A program made the translations under genes and the position numbers. Below, one piece after another: positions 31,830 to 39,837 of a stretch of 64,000 nucleotides of DNA; within the stretch, counting starts at the first letter, position 1; each line of letters starts with the position of its first letter. This DNA is from Castellaniella daejeonensis (GTDB taxonomy: Bacteria; Pseudomonadota; Gammaproteobacteria; Burkholderiales; Burkholderiaceae_B): positions 496,001 to 560,000 of the forward strand of contig NZ_BAAAFN010000015.1 of NCBI RefSeq assembly GCF_039523555.1. Direction: 5' to 3'. The notes under the pieces are model-generated. The model was not told the DNA's origin and did not search any database. It saw only the letters and a list, made by a program, of their open reading frames with translations.

Positions 31830-34055
31830 ATGAACGCGGAAACACGGAACAACTCGCAGGGTAAAGGCCGCGACACGGCCAAGCCAAAAACCGATACTGC
31901 CAAACTGCCACACCTTGCTACTCTGGCAGAGTATGCAGTTGACACCTGGCAACGCGGTATCCTTTACGCAGACGTCATACGCCAACGCGGCAACCAGTAT
32001 CAAGCGCATCTGGCTGAGCGCGTTCCAAATGTTCTGAATTTCCTTTCCGAAGTGGTGATGTCCGGCAAAGACTTGCCTCGCCCAGTGAACTATTGGCTGG
32101 TACGGATAGTGCCGCCTCACGACAAGCCGGCAGATCATATGAAACGACCCTTCGTCGTGATTGATCCTCGCGCTGGCCACGGTCCGGGCATCGGAGGCTT
32201 CAAAGTCGATAGCGAGATCGGCGTGATAATAGACGCTGGTCACCCTTGCTATTTCATTGGCTTTCTGCCCGACCCCATAGAGGGGCAAACGATCGAAGAC
32301 GTGATGCAGGCCGAAGCGGCCTTCCTTGAAAGAATAATTGAATTGCACCCGTGCCCAGAAGGCAAGCCAGCCGTCATTGGCAATTGCCAAGCCGGATGGC
32401 AAATTCTGATGACCGCGTCCATTCGACCAGAGCTGTTCGGACCGATCATTGTCGCCGGAGCACCGCTTTCCTACTGGGCGGGCTGGCGCGGCCGTGACCC
32501 CATGCGCTATACCGCCGGGCTGCTTGGTGGCAGCTGGCTAACTGCAATGTCTAGCGACATGGGCGCCGGCCGCTTCGACGGCGCGTGGTTGGTGCAAAAC
32601 TTCGAGAATCTCAATCCAGCCAATACGCTCTGGAACAAGCAACACCATCTGTACGCAAACGTCGACACAGAGGCGCCTCGCTACCTGGACTTCGAGAAAT
32701 ACTGGGGTGGATACGTCTACCTCAATGATGTTGAAATGCAGTACATCGTTGACAATCTTTTCATCGGCAACCGTCTCGCCACCGCTGAGCTGCATACCTC
32801 GGATGGTGTACGCATCGATCTACGCAACATTCGCTCGCCGATCGTAGTCTTCTGCTCCTATGGTGACAACATCACACCGCCACCACAGGCTTTAGGTTGG
32901 ATTACTGACTTATACGGTGACGATGAAGACGTATTAACCCACGACCAAACCATTATCTATGCTACGCATGAGAGCGTCGGCCATCTGGGCATATTCGTGT
33001 CCGGCGCGGTCAGCCGTAAAGAACATCACAAATTCACTACCAATATTGACTTGATCGACGTGTTACCCGCAGGCATATATCGCGCAACGATCACAGAGCC
33101 CGCACAGAGAAATGTTGTGGCACCTATCAATAACTTTGAGCTATCAATTGAGCCAACTAATGTGGCCAGTGCGCGTGAGATTGTTCAGCCGGATCCAGAG
33201 AGCGACCGGCGCTTCAACGCTGTGGCGCAACTCTCGAAGATAAATTTAGGGCTGTACCGCCAATTTTTGCAACCATGGGTACGTCACACATTTACGCCGC
33301 AGGCGGCGCAGTGGTTACAGGCCATGCATCCGTTGAGGGTCTCTTACGAATGGTGGTCGGACCACAATCCGTTGGCACCACAAATTGCTGAAGCAGCAAT
33401 CAAAGTTCGCGAGCAGCGCGTAACGATTGATGAGGACAATCCTTTTCTCCAGATGCAGCGGATTGTGTCGAAAGCCATTACCCAGACGCTCGACCAGTGG
33501 CGAGATATGCGGGATTCGGGCTATGAGCGGGCTTTTGAATGGATTTACGACTCGCCCTGGATGCGCATTCTCGCTGGACAGACAGGTAGTGATGAGCCAG
33601 CCCGCGCGGTGCCTTGCACTTCAGTTGATCACGATACCTTGGTTCAGCAGAAGCTCGCAAAGCTACGTGCCGAGCTCGCCGAAGGCGGCGCGGTCGAGGC
33701 AGGCATCCGAGCCCTGATTTATATTCACCGCTTTTGTAGTTCGATCGATGAGCGGCGCGCGAACCTGATGCTCGAACTACATCAGCCAGACTGCCACCGT
33801 GGCTTTGACATGGCTTCTTTCCGTCATACGGTGCGCCGCCAAGCCAACATCATGCGGCTTGACGAGGTGGCCGCAATTGTGACCCTTCCCCAGTTGCTGG
33901 CCCGTGACAATCCAGCCCGCATCCGAGAGATCGCGTACGCTATCGAGCGTACACGCGACTTTGCGCCGCTGTCCGCAGCAGAAGAGTCAGGTCTGTCGCA
34001 GATGTTGAAAGTTTTCGAAGTTGCTGCCGATAGCCCCGCTTTGAGGCTACCTTAG
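31830..34055 (+). CDS. DUF3141 protein, alpha/beta-hydrolase (PhaC-like)
   Basis: A 741-residue cytoplasmic protein of the DUF3141 family. Residues about 100-400 follow the PHA-synthase-like alpha/beta-hydrolase pattern: FVVIDPRAGHGPGIGGFK, then the nucleophile elbow GNCQAGW with Cys instead of Ser, IVVFCSYGDNITPPPQAL (acid region) and THESVGHLGIFVSG (His). The C-terminal 300 residues are helical (DQWRDMRDSGYERAFEWIY). GGAGGG precedes the ATG. It starts 49 bases after the Met/His-rich gene. Its substrate is unknown; polyester or acyl-CoA chemistry is only suggested by the fold. A direct role in copper resistance is not shown. Confidence 0.85.
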   Translation: MNAETRNNSQGKGRDTAKPKTDTAKLPHLATLAEYAVDTWQRGILYADVIRQRGNQYQAHLAERVPNVLNFLSEVVMSGKDLPRPVNYWLVRIVPPHDKPADHMKRPFVVIDPRAGHGPGIGGFKVDSEIGVIIDAGHPCYFIGFLPDPIEGQTIEDVMQAEAAFLERIIELHPCPEGKPAVIGNCQAGWQILMTASIRPELFGPIIVAGAPLSYWAGWRGRDPMRYTAGLLGGSWLTAMSSDMGAGRFDGAWLVQNFENLNPANTLWNKQHHLYANVDTEAPRYLDFEKYWGGYVYLNDVEMQYIVDNLFIGNRLATAELHTSDGVRIDLRNIRSPIVVFCSYGDNITPPPQALGWITDLYGDDEDVLTHDQTIIYATHESVGHLGIFVSGAVSRKEHHKFTTNIDLIDVLPAGIYRATITEPAQRNVVAPINNFELSIEPTNVASAREIVQPDPESDRRFNAVAQLSKINLGLYRQFLQPWVRHTFTPQAAQWLQAMHPLRVSYEWWSDHNPLAPQIAEAAIKVREQRVTIDEDNPFLQMQRIVSKAITQTLDQWRDMRDSGYERAFEWIYDSPWMRILAGQTGSDEPARAVPCTSVDHDTLVQQKLAKLRAELAEGGAVEAGIRALIYIHRFCSSIDERRANLMLELHQPDCHRGFDMASFRHTVRRQANIMRLDEVAAIVTLPQLLARDNPARIREIAYAIERTRDFAPLSAAEESGLSQMLKVFEVAADSPALRLP

Positions 34056-34124
34056 AGCTGGTAAGAACTCACCGCGCCTGCCGAGAAGCGTGGAATAAAA
34101 CTCAGTAGTACCCTGTCACTCGGC

Positions 34125-34271
34125 TACAACGCGCTCGGCATACCGCTTGCAACAGGAGTGCTGTACCCGTTCACCGGGCTTTTGCTTTCGCCAATATTTT
34201 CGGCACTGGCAATGAGTTTGGGGTCAGCGGCAGTGGTCTTCAACACCCTCCGACTACGAAAATCGGTATGA
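34125..34271 (+). pseudogene. C-terminal remnant of a second Cu-ATPase
   Basis: Forty-eight codons plus stop match the end of the ATPase at 28795-31140: YNALGIPLATGVLYPFTGLL then FSALAMSLGSAAVVFNTLRL, ending in RKSV. The rest of the gene is absent. Differences from the intact gene show it came from a diverged paralogue rather than a recent copy. Confidence 0.88.
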
Positions 34272-34283
34272 ATTGAAAGAGTG

Positions 34284-35000
34284 CTAATCCTTGCCGACTA
34301 ACACTCGTTCAATGCGTGGAAATTCCGCCTGTGCAAGCAACAACTGTCGCTGAACGTCTGTGCCGTCAATCGGATCATTGCCAGCGTACAGCTGGTTTGC
34401 ACTTGACGGGTCGATCGGTTCATTGTTCAGCCAAACCTCGTAGTGTAAATGGTTGCCAGTGGCTGTTCCGGTCGCACCCACATAGCCGACCGTCTCTCCC
34501 TGAGGAACCACCGATCCCTTCTTCAGATTTCGGGCGAATCGACTCTGATGCGCGTAAAGTGTTGAGAAACCCGCCGAGTGCTCAATAATGACGACTTTTC
34601 CGTAGCCGTTCTTGCGACCAACAAACGCTACAGTGCCGTCAGCGGTCGCTCTGATCGGTGTTCCTTTGGGGGCCGAATAATCGATGCCATCGTGGTGCTT
34701 CTGTTTACTTTGAACGGGATGAAAGCGCAACCCAAAGGGAGAACTGACCTTGGCCTTCGCCGCACTAATTGGCTCAGAGAAAAACGCTTCACGCAACTTC
34801 TCTAGTCTGGGCGTTTTGGCAATCGTGCCTGATACAGCGGGAAGCTTAAACTGTTCAGCAATAATGGAGAAACTCGATGCCTCTGCCTTTACGTTGAAGA
34901 CGGCAAGTGAAACCATCGAAAAGGCGATCATGCCGACAATTCGAAACGAGTTTTTCAGTTTATACCCAGGAATAAAGGATGCAATTTTACGCTGCGGCAT
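34284..35000 (-). CDS. M23-family metallopeptidase
   Basis: A 238-residue exported LytM-type endopeptidase. A membrane/signal segment lies at about residues 20-40 (IVGMIAFSMVSLAVFNVKAEA). The catalytic domain (about 80-200) has the zinc ligands in KHHDGIDY and NHLHYEVW plus VSSPFGLRFHP, all intact, so it should cut peptidoglycan cross-links. It is the last gene on the minus strand of the copper block, 132 bases after the copG-type gene, and may remodel the wall for envelope assembly; its link to copper is by position only. Confidence 0.88.
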   Translation of the reverse strand: MPQRKIASFIPGYKLKNSFRIVGMIAFSMVSLAVFNVKAEASSFSIIAEQFKLPAVSGTIAKTPRLEKLREAFFSEPISAAKAKVSSPFGLRFHPVQSKQKHHDGIDYSAPKGTPIRATADGTVAFVGRKNGYGKVVIIEHSAGFSTLYAHQSRFARNLKKGSVVPQGETVGYVGATGTATGNHLHYEVWLNNEPIDPSSANQLYAGNDPIDGTDVQRQLLLAQAEFPRIERVLVGKD

Positions 35001-35132
35001 AATTCAAATGTTTCTCTTAAAGATACTTTTTTGCCCGCGGCTCCTATACCGCAAGCTGGCGAAGGGAGAGAACGGTCAGCCTTTTTCTACTGAAAAAACG
35101 ACATCCGCCACAGACCCCGTATCGGGCGACAC

Positions 35133-35549
35133 CTAATCTCTGGAGAAAGGCTTGCCGGCGAAGTCAACCGTAACAAGGTTTCCATCAAGCTCGCCCATCC
35201 CTGGCGCATTCAAAGGCATGCCCGGTGCCGAAACACCTCTCACTGATGAGTCTGCCAACAGCTTGTTCACCGCGCTCGCCGGCACATGACCCTCGATAAT
35301 CTGACCTGTACCCTCGACTACGGCGGTGTGGCATGAACTTAGCGTCATGGGTACGCCCAGCTTCTGCTTGATTGAAACCATACTACCCGTCTTGATGGCG
35401 TTGACTTCAAAGCCGGCATCACGCATATGATCGACCCAGCCGGAGCAGCACCCACAATTCGGATCCTGGTAAACGGTGATAGCATTCCCAGCTGCGTGGG
35501 AAAACGAAGTTGTGGTCATGAGGGCGACCGCGGCGAACAAAACTCGCAT
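35133..35549 (-). CDS. copG: CopG-type DUF411 protein
   Basis: A 138-residue periplasmic protein: signal peptide to about residue 19 (SFSHA), then a DUF411 domain with NCGCC at residues 31-35 followed by SGWVDHM, and a conserved SSCHTAVVEG later. P. aeruginosa CopG, a DUF411 protein, binds several copper ions through such Cys and Met/His residues and is proposed to be a redox or shuttle factor. The C-terminal APGMPLNAPGMGELDG is typical of the family. It lies in the run after the cytochrome c gene. Confidence 0.85.
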   Translation of the reverse strand: MRVLFAAVALMTTTSFSHAAGNAITVYQDPNCGCCSGWVDHMRDAGFEVNAIKTGSMVSIKQKLGVPMTLSSCHTAVVEGTGQIIEGHVPASAVNKLLADSSVRGVSAPGMPLNAPGMGELDGNLVTVDFAGKPFSRD

Positions 35550-35601
35550 AAAAAAACTCCATATAAAACTAGCGTCGGACGCAGGGCGACGGCCGCTAGC
35601 G

Positions 35602-36075
35602 CTATTGGCGCCGCTGCAACGTCACTTCTTTTTGTGCCTGTAACACTTTAGGCGGCCAATCGCTTTTGATATAGGCCAGTACAGCAACGATCTCCTCATC
35701 GGTCAGGATTCCCGCATATGCAGGCATGTCGCTCTCATAGCCCGGAGGCGCCGTTTTACCTGGCACCAAGCCATTCTTGACCATATCAAAGAGCATCGCA
35801 TCCGGGTGGTGCCACGTATGGCCGGTCTTGTCGTGAGGCGGCGCAGGCAGCCTTCCATTGGGAAGACGCTGGCGCCAATTCGGCTGCCCTTGCAGCGCCT
35901 CCCCGTGGCATGCGGCGCAATTATTCGCGTAGATCGCCTTGCCCGTCACCACGAGCATATGATCAGCAGGATCGATAAATGCCGGCCCCGCATCGCGCCC
36001 CCCGTAATACAACAAGGCAGCAGCCCCTGCGACCAAGACGCCGACAGCCCCAAGGATGAACCGCTTTTTTGACAT
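35602..36075 (-). CDS. Membrane-anchored c-type cytochrome
   Basis: A 157-residue protein with one N-terminal membrane anchor (residues 6-24) and a single class I cytochrome c domain: heme motif CAACH at 53-57 and an axial Met in SDMPAYAG near 115. It probably accepts electrons from periplasmic copper proteins, such as the CopI cupredoxin 12 bases upstream or the CopA oxidase. The partner is inferred from position. Confidence 0.88.
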   Translation of the reverse strand: MSKKRFILGAVGVLVAGAAALLYYGGRDAGPAFIDPADHMLVVTGKAIYANNCAACHGEALQGQPNWRQRLPNGRLPAPPHDKTGHTWHHPDAMLFDMVKNGLVPGKTAPPGYESDMPAYAGILTDEEIVAVLAYIKSDWPPKVLQAQKEVTLQRRQ

Positions 36076-36087
36076 ATCGGCGCTGTG

Positions 36088-36600
36088 TTAATCGACCTTT
36101 ACCTTGCCAACCATCCCGGCCTCCATATGCCCTGGGATCAAGCAAGCAAAATCAACAGTGCCAGCCTGGTCGAACTGCCACACCAAGCCACCAATCTTAC
36201 CCGGTGCAAGCGTAATCATGTTCGGTTCCGAATGCTTCATCCCTGGCATCTTTTGCATCTCGGCAGCGTGAGCCTTTAAATCGGCAAGCGACCCAATCAC
36301 CATTTCGTGCGAAATTTTCCCAGTGTTTTTAATGAAGAAACGAACCGTCTCGCCTGCATTAACCTTGATATCACTGGGTGTAAATCGCATGGTATCGTCC
36401 ATCGTCAGTTCGATCGTGCGAGTCACCTTGGCCGGGTCACCGGGTTGGCCAATAGGGGAAGGTGCATTCGACATTGTGGACATATCATGGCCTGGCATGC
36501 CGTGCGAGGGCATGCCATGACCACCGCCATGGTTGCCTGCCGCTAATGCGATGGTGGGTAGCACGCTCAAAGCCAAAATGGATAGGGATTTCTTCATCAA
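36088..36600 (-). CDS. copI: CopI-type cupredoxin
   Basis: A 170-residue periplasmic blue-copper-type protein. The signal peptide ends near residue 20 (ALAAGN), followed by a His/Met-rich linker (HGGGHGMPSHGMPGHDM). The cupredoxin domain (about 60-170) carries the copper ligands His in KISHEM and Cys-His-Met in FACLIPGHMEAGM. CopI proteins protect against Cu(I) in the periplasm. The start may be either of two consecutive Met codons. Confidence 0.88.
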   Translation of the reverse strand: MMKKSLSILALSVLPTIALAAGNHGGGHGMPSHGMPGHDMSTMSNAPSPIGQPGDPAKVTRTIELTMDDTMRFTPSDIKVNAGETVRFFIKNTGKISHEMVIGSLADLKAHAAEMQKMPGMKHSEPNMITLAPGKIGGLVWQFDQAGTVDFACLIPGHMEAGMVGKVKVD

Positions 36601-36663
36601 AAGGACTCATTTAAATTGTGTGTGGCAGCGGTTTCCGGCCACCTATGTGAGAAAAAGCCGGCT

Positions 36664-37800
36664 TCAAAACCGGAAACTCAACCCCGCGACAAAACGGGTT
36701 TCTTGCTTGGCTTCGCCTTCTGCACGCGCGTAATCCGCCGTCTTCCCGAATTTGCTGGACCACTCTACGCCAATGTAGGGTACAAACTGACGAGTGACTT
36801 CGTACTTTAGGCGCAAGCCCGCCGTGCTGTCCGACAGACCGCTGCCGATACCCCGGCGTTCGTCGTTCTTGCCATAGAAATTAACCTCTACGCTCGGCTG
36901 AAGGTAGAGCTTCTGGGTAAGCAAGATGTCGTACTCCGCCTTCAACCCCAAAGCAGTACGTCCACTGGGGCCCACATAAGCGGTGGCGTCTACATCAAAC
37001 CAGTAAGGCGCAAGCCCTTTAACACCAAATGCCAACCATTCCCGGTTCGGCGCACCGTGGCCATGATCGAAACGCACGCCCAATTCCGTATCCCAAAAGG
37101 TTGACGCCGCATGACGCCAAAGTAACTGCGTCTTGGATTCCTGCAGTTTGCCACTCGCGATTTCACCCTCTGCCTTGATCACCGCGCGGTTATAGGTGCT
37201 GCCATACCATGCTTCGCCCTCATAGGCCGCCCATTCCTCCCCCCGCGCCTTGACGTACTCCAGGCGGTCAAAGTAAACGGAACCAAAGTTATGCGCGTCC
37301 GACATAATCAGCGCCTCTGACGGCGGCAAGGCATACTTGCCCGCATTACGCACGTAGCCATCCGAGTAGGCATTCGGATCGCGGGCATCGGGTGGCGCCG
37401 ATCCGCCTTGCATTTGCATGTCGCCATGGTCCATTTCACCACCGCCCATATCCATTGCTCCCATATCGTGAGCAGGAGCAGTTGGCGCTGTGTTAGCTTG
37501 GCCATGGTTCATACCGGGCATGCCATCTGCTGGCTTAGGCGCAGCGGTTGACTTCATTTTCATCGTGTCATGGCCCATGCCAGGCATATTCATTTTGCTG
37601 TGAGCCATGCCAGGCATGTTTGCTGCACCGGCAGGAGCCGAGCTGGCCGGCATGGCGGTATGGCTGCTATGAGCATCATGCGCTTGGGCGTTGGCAAAAA
37701 GCGGCGTTGCACCGAGCGTTGCGATGGCGACCCCAAGAATACGTTTTCTTATACGAGTATTCACGGCCAGAATTCCCTTTTTCTCGTTTATTGAGTTCAT
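36664..37800 (-). CDS. copB: CopB outer-membrane copper-resistance protein
   Basis: A 378-residue protein: signal region to about residue 38 (PLFANAQA), a Met/His-rich segment (GMAHSKMNMPGMGHDTMKM, MGAMDMGGGEMDHGDMQM), and a CopB/PcoB beta-barrel domain (about 140-378) ending in a terminal Phe (AGLSFRF). The ATG at 37800 overlaps the copA stop by 4 bases, so translation is coupled; the open frame continues further upstream inside copA. It would bind or pass copper at the outer membrane. Confidence 0.92.
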   Translation of the reverse strand: MNSINEKKGILAVNTRIRKRILGVAIATLGATPLFANAQAHDAHSSHTAMPASSAPAGAANMPGMAHSKMNMPGMGHDTMKMKSTAAPKPADGMPGMNHGQANTAPTAPAHDMGAMDMGGGEMDHGDMQMQGGSAPPDARDPNAYSDGYVRNAGKYALPPSEALIMSDAHNFGSVYFDRLEYVKARGEEWAAYEGEAWYGSTYNRAVIKAEGEIASGKLQESKTQLLWRHAASTFWDTELGVRFDHGHGAPNREWLAFGVKGLAPYWFDVDATAYVGPSGRTALGLKAEYDILLTQKLYLQPSVEVNFYGKNDERRGIGSGLSDSTAGLRLKYEVTRQFVPYIGVEWSSKFGKTADYARAEGEAKQETRFVAGLSFRF

Positions 37801-39704
37801 GCCACCACCACTTCGCGAAACATCCCCATATCCATGTGCAACATCAGATGGCAGTGCCAGGCCCATCGTCCGAGAGCGTCGGCTGTCACGAGAAAACTGA
37901 TACGCTGGGCGGGCTGCACGGGAATCGTGTGGCGACGCGCTTGAAACTGTCCGTCAGGCGTTTCGAGTTCGCTCCACATCCCGTGTAAGTGCATGGGATG
38001 CGTCATCATGGTGTCGTTGTGCAAAATGACCCTGACCCGCTCTCCGTAACGAAAGTGAACCGGTGTCGATTGACCGAACTCCACGCCATCGAATGACCAC
38101 GTGTAACGTTCCATATTCCCTGTCAGATGAAGCTCGATTTCACGCTCTGCACCGCGTGGATCCATCGGCCCGCCCATCGTGTGCAAATCCGCCAGCGTGA
38201 GGACGCGCCGTCCGTTATTGCGTAAGCCGATACCGGGATCGTCCAGATTGGTGCGCGGCATATCGACCCGCATGTCGGTGCTGGCGCCGTACTCGGTTCG
38301 GGCATGACGCACTTGGGTGCTGGCACTGCCTGCGCCCATTGCGCCGTGCCCCGCGCCAGCCATGCTTGCGTGGTTCATCCCTTGCATGTCGCCATGGTTC
38401 ATTCCGGTCATATTTCCATGGCTCATCCCGGGCATACTGCCATGGCCCATGCCGCTGCCGTGATTCATACCACCCATGGAGGCATGGCCCGCTGCGCCAT
38501 GACTCATGCCCGCCATGCCGCCGCCCATTGCCCCCATCATGTCAGCCATGTCCAGCCATTGCACGGGGTCTAACGCCGGTACGGGCGCCTCCAGGCCGGC
38601 ATGCGTGGCTAAGGTGCCGCGCGCATAGCCTGTACGATCCATCGCTTGCGCATAAACTGTGTAAGCATCGTCTTTGGGCTGCACCAATACGTCATAGGTT
38701 TCGCCGGGCCCGAAACGGAACTCATCGACGGTGACTGGCTCGATATTGACGCCGTCGGCTTGCACGACCGTTAAGCCAAGGCCTGGTATCCGCACGTCGT
38801 AGAAGGTGTTCGCCGCCCCATTGATGAACCGAAGGCGGACGCGCTCGCCAGGCCGAAACAGCCCCGTCCAGTTCCCGGCCGGCGTGGTGCCGTTCATCAG
38901 GTAAGTGAGGACATCGGCCGACAGGTCGGCAAGGTCCGTGGGACTCATGCGCATTTCATTCCACATCTTGCGCTTGTCCACGGCCACTTTCAGTCCCATG
39001 TCAGAGACATCTCGGAAGAAATCCACTGCCGTGGGCTGGTTATAGTTGTAATAGTCGCCTTGCATCTTCAGTTTGGCGAGCACTCGCATAGGGTCTTCGT
39101 CGGTCCAATCGGACAGCTGGACAACATACTCGCGGTCGGCGCGTATGGGGTCCGTTTCCGCAGGGTCGATGATGATTGCCCCGTAAACGCCGGTGGCTTC
39201 CTGCATGCCCGAATGCGAGTGGTACCAATAGGTGCCGTTCTGCTGCACCTTGAAGCGGTAGGTGAAGGTTTCCCCAGGCGGTATGCCCGTAAAGCTGATT
39301 CCTGGCACACCGTCCATTTCAAAGGGCAGGATGATGCCGTGCCAATGGATGGAGGTAGCCTCTTTCAGGCGGTTCTTCACCCTGATGGTTACCGTGTCGC
39401 CCTCGCGCCACCGTAGGGTCGGTGCAGGAAGCGAGCCATTCACGGTAGTTGCCATGCGGGGACTACCCGTGAAGTTGACGGGGGACTCGCCGATTTCCAG
39501 ATTAAATTCGGTTCCAGTCAGGAGCTGCGCGGAACCCGTGCTCGTTGGGTTTGACTGCATTCCCAGGGCTCGGGCATAAGGCGACAGGCCAAGAAGCACA
39601 CCGCCAGCAGCCAACCCTTGAACAAAGCGGCGACGGGGCATAAGTGGTACGGGAATAGCGAGCGTAGTGCGGCGTTTCACGCGAGGCAATCCTTTTGAGG
39701 TCAA
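37797..39704 (-). CDS. copA: CopA periplasmic multicopper oxidase
   Basis: A 635-residue oxidase that converts Cu(I) to Cu(II) in the periplasm. A twin-arginine signal (PRRRFVQGLAAGG) lies near residues 24-36. Copper-site motifs are IHWHGIILP, WYHSHSGMQ, HPMHLHGMWSE and WHCHLMLHMDMGMF (types 1, 2 and 3). A Met-rich insert at about 395-465 has about ten GMxHG/GMNHG-type units for Cu(I) binding. The second in-frame ATG (MPRRR) is an alternative start. It is followed by copB with a 4-base overlap and preceded by a CopR-like box. Confidence 0.95.
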   Translation of the reverse strand: MTSKGLPRVKRRTTLAIPVPLMPRRRFVQGLAAGGVLLGLSPYARALGMQSNPTSTGSAQLLTGTEFNLEIGESPVNFTGSPRMATTVNGSLPAPTLRWREGDTVTIRVKNRLKEATSIHWHGIILPFEMDGVPGISFTGIPPGETFTYRFKVQQNGTYWYHSHSGMQEATGVYGAIIIDPAETDPIRADREYVVQLSDWTDEDPMRVLAKLKMQGDYYNYNQPTAVDFFRDVSDMGLKVAVDKRKMWNEMRMSPTDLADLSADVLTYLMNGTTPAGNWTGLFRPGERVRLRFINGAANTFYDVRIPGLGLTVVQADGVNIEPVTVDEFRFGPGETYDVLVQPKDDAYTVYAQAMDRTGYARGTLATHAGLEAPVPALDPVQWLDMADMMGAMGGGMAGMSHGAAGHASMGGMNHGSGMGHGSMPGMSHGNMTGMNHGDMQGMNHASMAGAGHGAMGAGSASTQVRHARTEYGASTDMRVDMPRTNLDDPGIGLRNNGRRVLTLADLHTMGGPMDPRGAEREIELHLTGNMERYTWSFDGVEFGQSTPVHFRYGERVRVILHNDTMMTHPMHLHGMWSELETPDGQFQARRHTIPVQPAQRISFLVTADALGRWAWHCHLMLHMDMGMFREVVVA

Positions 39705-39799
39705 ATTGTGATTTGGGCTTTTTTTAGCGATCCGATGCCTACGCGACGAACCACTTCTTAACTTTAATCAAGTACGGCTGTCTGGCGCATGACGGCAGA

Positions 39800-39815
39800 A
39801 TTACATTTTTGTAAT
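39800..39815. promoter_or_regulatory. CopR-box-like palindrome, upstream of copA
   Basis: ATTACATTTTTGTAAT, 95 bases upstream of the copA start on the minus strand, inside the short gap after dsbD. Confidence 0.75.
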
Positions 39816-39837
39816 CAAAGAACATTGCGCAGGGCTC

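Noticed and set aside
38300..38570. Tandem GMxHG codons in copA as a possible DNA repeat element
   Set aside because: The periodicity follows the Met/His-rich protein segment typical of CopA proteins and is explained by coding constraint.
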